Source: Serpula lacrymans var. lacrymans S7.9 (taxonomy: Eukaryota > Basidiomycota > Agaricomycetes > Boletales > Serpulaceae). Taken from it: a stretch of 64,000 bases of DNA. Shown one piece after another: positions 55,606-64,000 of this stretch. The first letter of the stretch is position 1, and the number at the start of each line of letters is the position of its first letter. The translations under genes and the position numbers were made by a program. A model generated the notes under the pieces. That model ran no database searches. It was not told where the DNA came from and worked only from the letters and a program-made list of their open reading frames with translations. Location of the stretch: contig NW_006763308.1 of the NCBI RefSeq assembly GCF_000218685.1, forward strand, positions 62,001 to 126,000, given 5' to 3'.

Positions 55606-58430
55606 TCACAGACACCATTCCTCATAACTCGCCAAGACGATCGCTTCCCAAGCAGCTACTTCCTTCACATTCATCAGGTTCTGCAAGCGCAATTGTTAGC
55701 ATGCAAATCAAAGGCGTAACACAGGCCACTAGTGATAACGACAATGCTTTTTTTGGTAAAGAGCTGATAGAACACTTACCTCGACAAGCTCATTCGGTAG
55801 TCCGTTGAGTGCCAACTGGCTCCATCTCGCAAGTCCAGGAAGAAGCCCCGCAAGTCGGAGTTTCAGGTCTTCCTCCTGCCCATATCCTTCCCCGTCGCCG
55901 TCCCCCCGCGCTACACGCGCTTCAACGAAGACATTTTTCCCCAAGCCGTCGAACAGTACATCGGTTGCACGATCAAGACATGCCTCCAGTACAATACTAA
56001 ATTCTTGCGAAGAGAGGAGAGTCCGAGTTTCGGCATGGAGAGCAGCGAGGATTTTGCCTTCTTTCACCGATTGGGACGAGCCTGGTGCACTTCCATACAA
56101 CACTGTATGAAAAGATGGATAAGGGTTTTGGAAGGTAGTGTGAGATAGGTAGAGATGTTTTTACCTATAGGTTGATCAGTTTGCTTCTCCGAGGCTGGAG
56201 GTAGAAGTGCCGAGAGGAATCTATAATGGCAACAATGGTGAAGTCAGAGAACTATCCCATCTTAGTAAAAATGATCAACAGGGCCTTGATGAGCCGATTA
56301 AAACGGGTTAATTCATTGAACGTGACGGTTACGATTCAAGAGACCCAAACCAGAAAACCTCTTCATGTATCCCTTTGGTAGGGCAGGAAAGTAAAAGGAA
56401 GAATATAATCAACTTACCCCACTCTTTTCTCCCTTCCAACGCCAATATCATCGACCTCAATCTCGAACTCGACTCTCTTGCGAACATCACTAACAAGCCT
56501 ATAAAGTTCATAAGGACCTAGTTTTGTTTTCAGCGATACACTATTCCAGGCAGGACAAAAGCAATTCAGTCATCAGCACAAGTATACGCAGCGGAGAAAA
56601 AGCCGAAAAGTAAAAAATCGAACAACTTAGACAGGATCAAGAGAGGAAAATCAAAACCAATTTAAAGAATGCATAACTCACCTATTAAAAATAGCCTTGA
56701 CGGCCTCCTCAACACGTTCGCCCACCTCTTTCCATCCCACATGCAGTATATGATAAGACAGAGAGAGGTATGATTCCGCGACATCTTCCGGAATATCCGC
56801 TAGTAGTGGGATATTCGCTTTCATGCTCATGTCTCCCGCACTGGATATATTACTTGCGTCATGATCGATCCGTAGACCGAGTTCTTGCATCGTCCTCACG
56901 TCCAATTCTCCTTCATCGTCGTCGCGGAGATGATATAAGCTTTTACTGTACGCCCAATCGTTCTCTTCCTTGAGAGCTGCCTCCCAGATACCATGGACAT
57001 ATTTACTCCTCGCTAGTAATGTAAGTTGGACGGTGGTCAGAAGGGAAAGGAGGGCAGTGGTGTACAGGGTTGTTAATGTGCGCGTCAGGGCTTTGGGGAA
57101 AAGATACAGCATAATAGGAAGAGCGTTAGTTCATATAGAGTACAACATAGGAAAGGACAAGCTGATCGAATAAAGATAGGAGCATAGCACGTAGGTCACG
57201 ACGCTGAAGAAAGGCACGCACGAAGAAAAGCACGCGGGCATAATAGCCCAAAGACCAGAAATCGGAAGCAGAAAACAGGGGGCATGAAATACAGGGTAAA
57301 GGGGAGTAATGGGAAAAGGGAAAAGTAAAGACTTGACGTACTGAGTATTTTGACATCCTTCCACAACTCGGCTTTACTACGTGTGCTGTCGCGAAGATGG
57401 TTTGATGAGGTAGATGTAAGCGGGGAAGAGTGGGAAGGTGTATGTGGTACGCGTATGTTCGCCTGAAAGGGTATAAGGAAGGCAAATGAGATGGATTTCT
57501 TATCAGAAACACACGCAATGAACAGCGAGGAGTACGCACCGGTATTGACAAGGTATCGTAAGTGGATACAGGCCTATCAATGTGGCTCATTGCAGAGCTG
57601 CTCGTGGCGATAGAACCCGAGAGGTTTGTTGCCGATTCTGGGTCACGATCAAGGGGAGATTGGGTACCATGCTCGAGGTCAGAAGTGGTGATAGGGTCTG
57701 GGGTATATGGCGGGGCCCCTTCAGGGACATGATTGACCTCTGGCGAGAGCGGTCTGTCGATATGGGAGTATGAAGATCCCATGGTAGAATTGACAGAAGT
57801 ATCTATCCAAGTCTGCGAGTGGCCTAAATTCGGGGTGGACTGTATGCCATAGCCTCCGTCTGATTCCCTCACTGAAGCCTCATACGATTCTGAAGCAAGA
57901 GAAGCAGACGCAGAGAGGTCACTTCGAGCATCTACATCATACGAGGCAAGACTTGAATTTGATCCAGAGGCAGGGGCCGGTTTCGGGTGTGTGGAAGGGT
58001 TATTATGAAAGTAGGAAGGAGAAGGTGCGTTAAGGTATTCTTGGTTGAGCGGGGCAGCGGGAAGAGTGCGTGCCTCTCTCCCGGCGCGCGATCTTGATTG
58101 GAGCTCATTGGTGAGAGCCTCTACGTCCATCTCTGTGAGTATTTGCTCTGCGAGTGTAGGTATCAGTGCAGTGATGGTGTAAGATGTATCCTCTCGAGTT
58201 TGATCATACCGACGACGGAGACTAAGTAAAAATGTGAGCGAATTTAGCTGTAGAGAACATAAGGACACACACGTTTCTTTTGCTACTCTCTCTGTCACTA
58301 CTCTGTACTTTACTTCCTCGACTCGGTCTCTGATGTACTGCGCTACGATATACACCCCACCGAACATGCCTGCTGCTTTGGCGAACATAGGCCGGCGAGC
58401 ATAGAGATAGGATCGCACAGAGTCGAACAT
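55606..58430 (-). CDS. PEX3: Peroxin-3 (peroxisomal biogenesis factor 3)
   Basis: Peroxisomal membrane protein that docks Pex19 and its membrane protein cargo. ATG 58430-58428, TGA 55608-55606. N-terminus 'SYLYARRPMFAKAAGMFGGV' with the membrane anchor 'GMFGGVYIVAQYI' and basic residues typical of peroxisome targeting; after the first intron 'LRRRYDQTREDTSYTITALI'; then a long Ser/Pro-rich insertion (58100-57560) not usual in yeast Pex3; 'RSKAELWKDVKIL'; 'LYTTALLSLLTTVQLTLLAR'; 'GPYELYRLVSDVRKRVEFEI'; 'LPGLARWSQLALNGLPNELV'; final exon 'NLMNVKEVAAWEAIVLASYE'. Introns are GT-AG. Motif order is complete, so the gene looks intact. Divergent from the small gene at 58581. Confidence 0.92.
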
Positions 58431-58580
58431 TGTCGGCGACAGTATGTATACCGGCGGACGAATTCACGAGGACTCTGAGTACAAGAGTAATAGGTGGTCC
58501 GATAGGTTAGGGTTACCACTGCGCTAAGTCGTCAGTCGAATGTCACGGTCCGCCTCGTAACCTTCCACAATCACTACAAC
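58431..58580. promoter_or_regulatory. Shared divergent promoter of PEX3 and the small TM protein gene
   Basis: Only 150 bp separate the two ATGs, so both 5' UTRs and promoters must share or overlap this interval. No clear TATA box. Co-regulation is an inference from spacing. Confidence 0.5.
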
Positions 58581-59083
58581 ATGGTATGTCCAACTCTGTA
58601 TTACCCTTAACACCGACTGAAAATTGGACACAGGGCGGAGGAGCTAGATATCCGTACCCGAAGCACGTCTGGTCACCCGCAGGTCAGTGTCCACGCAATT
58701 AGCCTTTTGCACCCATTCACACATCTTAGGTGGTTGGTGGACCCGTCCTTCGAACTGGCGCTCCAACACCGTTCTTGTTTTTACTGGTATTCTCGCTGTT
58801 GCGTATGGTGTATGGAACGTTAGTGCTGCAAAAGAGGTGCGTACTGTGATACATCCCTCCTCTTCATCTGACAGTCCCTTCGCACTGTAGTTTAGGCACA
58901 TTCAACCAGATAGGCCGATTCCTTCCATGCTGGTATACTCGTTTAATTATTTCTCCGATTACTTTCTAACATTCACAATAGTGGTCTAAGCAAACAGACA
59001 AACCATCTTCGATAAGTAGATGTCGTGCTTTCCGAGGTCTGAATGGTGAGCCAGTGGTGCTTAATTCCAATACATTTATCTAA
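58581..59083 (+). CDS. Conserved small single-TM protein
   Basis: Five exons: 58581-58583 (the ATG alone), 58634-58682, 58730-58836, 58891-58932, 58982-59083, together 100 residues. Start 'MGGGARYPYPKHVWSPAGGW', then 'WTRPSNWRSNTVLVFTGILA' leading into one hydrophobic span, then 'KEFRHIQPDRPIPSMLWSKQ'. This pattern resembles a conserved fungal small protein likely in the mitochondrial inner membrane; a respiratory complex I accessory subunit is possible but I cannot confirm it. All four introns are GT-AG. The C-terminal tail after WSKQ may be shorter if a further intron exists. Confidence 0.7.
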
Positions 59084-59350
59084 CTGTGTTTTTTGCCAGT
59101 GGATGGTTGCCAGTGAACAGCAACAAACTATTGGTACACTTTTGTACAGTATTCGAAAATATACATTTTCTTATACTATCGTTAGAAAGCTATGGCATCC
59201 GGGATTAAATATGCTCTTGGGCATCCACAGGCTCAAGTTTTTTTTCTACAAGTAGCTAAGAATTTGTCAGTGCTAGATTACAATGTAATGAATCTATCTG
59301 CGAAAGAATTTTGTGAATGCAGTTCATATGCTCATGACATGTACTTATAA
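59084..59350. other. Spacer after the small TM protein gene
   Basis: No gene or recognised repeat. Confidence 0.35.
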
Positions 59351-59370
59351 TCTATCTATCTATCTATCTA
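59351..59370 (+). repeat. (CTAT)5 microsatellite
   Basis: Five perfect tetranucleotide units at the left edge of the Helitron-derived region. With the preceding at, it reads A|TCTATC, compatible with a Helitron 5' end (A/TC), which is tentative. Confidence 0.7.
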
Positions 59371-59371
59371 T

Positions 59372-60012
59372 AACGAAGGGGACAGTGGTCCCAAATGCCG
59401 CGTGCGAGCCACGTTGCGTCGGTTATTTCGCTTAGCTTCGCTCGCGTGGTTTTTGTGGCAACACAGGAGCAGCAGTACAGTAGCAGTGAACGCAGTGAAA
59501 ATCGTAGCCACATTGAAAACTCTCACGCTTATAAGGACATTCAACAATTTGTAGTGAAAATCGTAGCCATGTTGAAAATTCTCGCGCTTAATCGTTTTTA
59601 CTACAAAACGCGATTAGTGGACACCAAAACTCACGCCTGTGGCACGACGTGACACAACTCAACCAAACAAACCTCTTTTCCTACTATGTGGGGAAGTGGT
59701 CTGGCACACAAAACAAATTGTTGTCGAGAATTTGCACATTTTGCATTACAAAAATTAACAGCCATTATTGACCACACTGTGGTGTGTATAAAAATAAAAT
59801 CAAAGACCCTTCCCCACACATAAAAACACAGCTTACACAACGTGAGTTTATAACAGTTTATGGTGTTGATTCAATTAAAACTGACACATTGATTACAGAA
59901 GCCCAAATTATCAACAAATCAGTGAATATAGCAAATACATAAATATGAATATGAGCAATTCAAATATGCAGTATGTGTAGCATTGTTAATGTGCCATTAA
60001 CCATATATCAAT
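59372..60012. other. Helitron 5' leader region
   Basis: Non-coding or decayed. It contains a direct repeat of about 38 bp (agtgaaaatcgtagcc...gcttaa, at about 59496 and 59552) and an inverted pair around tgtggggaag (59685) / ttccccacaca (59808). These may be element-specific subterminal structures. Confidence 0.4.
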
Positions 60013-62618
60013 GTGATTTGTAGACATATTCCACAGACACCTGAACGAGAACGTGGTGAACATTGCGATAGAGATTGTATACAATGTCATCAACAGATGA
60101 CATCACCAAGTGTGCAATGGGAGCACCTCTTGGATTGTAGAGATTTGAGAAATAGAAATATCAATATTGTGCAACCAAATTTTGGAGGACCTTTGCATGA
60201 TAATCACATGCCTCAGCCATTAGCTGGACCTGCATACCCTCAATTGCAGCCCCCTTTTCAAATGTGGCAGGGTAACCAGTTGCTTGCTACCCATGGTGTT
60301 GACTACAATGAAAGGCTATTAGATGGGTTTCAAAACCGACATGCAGAATGGGTTAATCAACAGCGTAATAGACTACGGAGGCAGGAGCAGGCTGAGGATG
60401 AGATAATTCAACACCAGGAAGCAATACAGCTCCAAAGGCAGGAACAGCAGTTGGCTGAGGATCACCAGGAAAGAGAAATTGAGCGTCAGGAGGCAATTAG
60501 ACTACAGGTACAGCAGCATTCTCAGCATGCTGATCTGTGTTATGAAGAGCTACAAGCTCAGCAACTCATTAGAATCCAAAGAGCTGCTCAAGAAGAGCTT
60601 GAAAGGAGGGAAGATGAGCTAGCAGATCAGGCTCACAGGGCTGCCAGGGATGCTGTAGACCGAGGCAAGGACTTAAATGAACTGGTAGCTGCCAGAAATG
60701 CACTAAAGATGCTAAGGCCTCAATGACTTGCAAACAAACAAAATATTGCCAACCGCCGCCAAGCACAGGTGATACGCTAGGAGGCCCGACAACCATATGT
60801 AGAGCCTCTATACCGTCATACTTTACACAACATGGAAGTAGAGTGCCATAATTGTGGAGCGTTACACTGGGATACTGAGAGACTTACAAGTTCCTCCACG
60901 ATCCATCCAAAATTTGGTGTGTGCTGCCTTCAAGGTCAAGTTAGGCTGGATCCTTTCCAGGAAGCACCTGCTGCACTACTCCATCTGTTCCGTGGGGTTG
61001 ACATTACTGCACGTGAATTCCGTGACAAAGTTGGCTCATACAATAATGCCTTTGCAATTATATCTTTGGGTGTCAAGATAGAACATGCTGTCACAAGTGC
61101 TGTAGGACCTTATAGTTTCCGTATCCATGGAGGCCTTCATCATAGCATCAGCGCATTCCATCTACCTGAAGGTGAAACTCCCTCTTTTGGCCAGCTTTAC
61201 ATTCACAACCCACAGACTGCCCTTTTTTTACCTAATAAGAATAATCGGGGGCATGGCACTACACCAGCAACCATGCTGGAGATTCAGGATACCCTAGAGC
61301 AATTCAATCCATTCATCCCTTTGTACAAGCAAGCTTATCAGATCATCATGGAAAAGCCTGAAGCAGAATGTGCCAACATAACAGCCCATATAGCTCTTGA
61401 TCAAACTCTGGACCAACATTGTTATAATCTTCCTACTGCAGATAAAGTTGCTGCTGTTATCCCTGGAGATGGAGAACAAGATGTTGATGAGCACCGTGAT
61501 ATTGTTTTGTGGCTGAAGCAATTTGATCATTGTAGTGGTCTCAAGCATATCAGCCATTTGCACCCCCTTTATTCACCTCTGCATTATGTCCTTCTATTTC
61601 CCTTTGGAGAACAAGGGTGGCATAGGACAATATGGTCCATTCAAAATGCTGATGGAAATATATGCAGTGAATATGTCTCCCAGCGGTGTTATTATGCATA
61701 CCGTCTCCATCCCCGAAGAACCAATCAATCTAATCTTTTCTATGGTGGAAAACTACTTCAGGAGTATTGCGTTGATGCATGGGCTTCCACAGAAGAAAGT
61801 GAACTGAAGTGGGTCCGTCATCATCAAAAAGACATAAGGGCAGATTTTTACCAAGGCATCAAAGATGCTATGGATCAGAATGATGGGGAAATAGATTTGG
61901 GTCAACAGGGCCAGAACATTGTCCTACCATCTTCTCATTCTGGCAGTACACGGCACATGTACCAGCTTTTCCAGGACTCCATGGCTATATGTCGCCATTG
62001 CCATAAACCCAATATTTTCCTTACAATGACAGCAAACACCAACTGGCCTGAAATTTAAGAGGCTTTGCTGGAATACAACAATGCCGGTGAAGTAGATGAT
62101 GACCCTGATATGCCTACCAAAAAACAGACTGCTGCAGACCGTCCTGACATTGTTGCATGTGTCTTCTATCAGAAAAAGAAGGCACTGTTGAAGGAAGTCA
62201 AAGATGGGATCTTTGGAAAGACTTCGGGATCTGTTTACACTGTGGAATACCAAAAGCAGGGTTTGCCACACATGCATCTTCTCATATTCTTGGAAGATCA
62301 ATATAAAATCCGTGATGCCGCCCAGGTTGACTCTGTTGTCTCTGCTCAAATTCCTGATCCTGTCACACAACCAAAGTTATATTCAACGGTCACAAAGTGT
62401 ATGATGCACGGTCCATGTGGACCTGAGCACCCTGGAGCCCAGTGCATGAAGAATGGAGCATGCTCAAAGCGCTATTGCAAAAGGTTTTGTGCTGAAACCA
62501 GATTTGGTGATGATGGTTATCCAGAATATGCAAGGCCTAACCGTGATGTCGTCCTTTACAATGCATATCTCTCTGCCAAATATGACTGTCACATCAATGT
62601 TGAAATCTGTGCATCCGT
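60013..62618 (+). pseudogene. Helitron Rep protein N-terminal part, three in-frame stops
   Basis: One continuous register from about 60013 to 62618 with stops only at 60724-60726 (TGA), 60778-60780 (TAG) and 62056-62058 (TAA). Gln/Glu/Arg-rich N-terminus, a Cys-containing segment 'CHNCGALHWDTERL' (60845-60885), the Helitron-like N domain ('YSPLHYVLLFPFGEQGWH', 'LFYGGKLLQEYCVDAW'), then 'SVYTVEYQKQGLPHMHLLIF' holding the HUH nuclease motif HMH (about 62265-62275). The two catalytic tyrosines and the helicase domain would follow 'DCHINVEICAS' but are lost at 62618, where element X begins. Non-functional. Confidence 0.88.
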
Positions 62619-64000
62619 TGTCGATGATGAGAACTGTTGTTAGAAAACCACACACAAAAACAAACTAACAAACAATCCTCCCAGATTCCACGGAACTTGT
62701 TTATGGGCTTTGCCTCCTAGAACAGTGGGTGCTCTGGTTGTTCGTGGGGTGGTATGTATGAAGGTCCTTCAAAGTAAAACCCAGAGAGGTATGGGTGTGG
62801 GTTTTGAGGAGGAGGGATAGTTGAATTTATAGAAGATGGGGGCTTAATGACGAGTATAGATGAGCACTACCTTGCTAATCGTAGCACAAAGTAGGTTTGA
62901 GAACAATAAAGATGACGAGGTGACGAGGTTCCCAGTGATAGCAGGCTCCTGACACACAAACTGTAGTGCTCAGAAGGACTCTAATCGAAAGGGATGACAG
63001 TGACTTTCAAAAATGACGAGTGACGATGACAGCAGATAGCAGTGGTAACAGTGGGAAGTATTGTGACCACACTGGATCACAAGTAGCAGAGTAGTGAACT
63101 TGAGATTTAGAGAAGAAGTCTGGAATCGAGTTTTTTGTTGTTTTTACAAGGTAAAATACAGGGGTTTATATAGTGAAAAGAAAGGCAGGCTATGCACAGT
63201 ATAGCTGCGCAAAAAGAATGAGAAAGAACATGAAGGAAGGAATGTACGCTGATGAATCCTGCGTAGTTGCTACAGGATAAGATCATCAAAATAAGGGAAA
63301 GAAAGGGATAGAACAATGAATGCTGTGAGTAATGTTACAGGTTTGTACAGTCATAAAGTAAAGTCCAATAGCAAAAAGAGAGCAGGAAAATCATGATGTC
63401 ATGGGAAGATGCAGTAAAAAAAAGGGGCAAGGAAAAACACTATCAGTATCAACACAGTTCCTTTATTGTCAGTTAGGCATTCTAAAAAAATATGTGTCCA
63501 TAAAAATGATTCAAAAATCAAAAATAATCGCACTGTAAATGAATGTTCTGCTGAAGAAAAAGAAACTGGAGCCACCGGTCCACCACCTAGTCCATATCCG
63601 ACAGTTCCATGGCCTTACCAATGGACTGGTTGTGTTGGACCACCTGATCAAACGAGGGAGGGAGAGGAGTAGTTCCAATTTGGAACAAGTGAGTCCCAGG
63701 CAGCGTGTGGTAGGTGTAGCTGTAGCGAAGACGATGGACAAAGGATAAGTGTACCCAAGTGAATGGGACAGCGATGAACATGGGCGACGCAAGGGGATGA
63801 ACCTTCTCCAGCTCAAAAACTACCCACCCACGCTCCAACCAGGCGAGACGAGTGACCGATGTTTTGATAGTATGTGATGGCAGATCGACGTCATGAAGAT
63901 GGACCTGTTGCCCTATTTGGACCGGCCGCCAGGGCTTTGCTGATATCAGCAGTGGCACGTGGTAGTCAACGGATCGGCAACGGAAGCGGATAGGAAGTGG
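62619..64000 (-). mobile_element. Element X, copy 2 (continues beyond the window)
   Basis: Inverted relative to copy 1. It begins at tgtcgatgatgagaac and aligns with 23031 down to about 21680. It interrupts the Helitron relic. The left edge coincides with the loss of Helitron similarity, which defines the element end. Confidence 0.65.
63587..63958 (-). CDS. Element X hypothetical protein, copy 2 (partial)
   Basis: Same frame as 21673-22092: 'RPVQIGQQVHLHDVDLP', 'GWVVFELEKVHPL', ending with the same TAG after 'KAMELSDMD'. The frame continues toward the window end. Differences from copy 1 include R/W, Y/H, H/R and M/T exchanges. Function unknown. Confidence 0.4.
   Translation of the reverse strand: MPLLISAKPWRPVQIGQQVHLHDVDLPSHTIKTSVTRLAWLERGWVVFELEKVHPLASPMFIAVPFTWVHLSFVHRLRYSYTYHTLPGTHLFQIGTTPLPPSFDQVVQHNQSIGKAMELSDMD

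Noticed and set aside
60013..62643. Three separate genes in the Helitron region
   Set aside because: The three open stretches are in one register and separated only by single stop codons; they form one decayed Rep protein.
1..64000. Most short open frames on the opposite strand of retrotransposon pol genes
   Set aside because: They mirror real coding sequence, recur only because the elements are repeated, and often begin at TTG or GTG.

Overview
The window is nuclear DNA of a filamentous basidiomycete, most probably an Agaricomycete. Host genes carry many 50-70 nt GT-AG introns. The transposon families (KDZ, Plavaka-type, chromovirus, several Ty1/copia lineages, Helitron) and the multi-span membrane protein families are typical of mushroom-forming fungi. 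Boletales or a similar TE-rich order is a guess; the species cannot be read from the sequence.

Layout. 1-0.63 kb: start-proximal part of a multi-span membrane protein gene (minus). 1.1-35.5 kb: one continuous, deeply nested transposon block. In order: a 122 bp foldback element; a Plavaka-like transposase relic; a truncated copia (A-prime, minus); a KDZ transposase relic; and one degraded chromovirus (minus) spread over 8.9-21.2 kb. The chromovirus is split by a truncated copia B (9.7-13.0 kb), a 628 bp solo LTR, and a complete copia A (14.4-20.7 kb) that has identical 320 bp LTRs and a target duplication. Then come an unclassified repeat with an ORF (element X), a second chromovirus end, a copia D 5' end, a long copia C (24.6-29.5 kb, minus), copia B copy 2 (29.5-35.1 kb), a 122 bp copy of a host oxidoreductase exon, and a copia C solo LTR.

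35.5-59.1 kb: the host gene block. It holds a 5'-truncated DUF6534-type membrane protein gene, a DUF2461-family gene, a cytochrome P450, a Gfo/Idh/MocA oxidoreductase, another membrane protein gene, acetyl-CoA synthetase, a 14-TM-type MFS transporter, VTI1 (v-SNARE), PEX3, and a 100-residue single-TM protein divergent from PEX3. I reconstructed most genes exon by exon using conserved family motifs and splice sites. 59.35-64 kb: a Helitron Rep relic with three in-frame stops, cut just before its catalytic tyrosines by a second copy of element X.

How it works together. The host genes are ordinary housekeeping or accessory genes (acetyl-CoA supply, peroxisome membrane biogenesis, Golgi/endosome fusion, oxidation/reduction, efflux) with no obvious shared pathway; P450, oxidoreductase and membrane protein lie close together. 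The most unusual signals are in the transposons. The copia primer-binding sites match the anticodon arm of initiator tRNA-Met. A palindromic decamer is dispersed through copia B. A 3.1 kb near-identical inverted copia B pair has an abrupt divergence boundary. In the host block, VTI1 has two apparent GC-AG introns.
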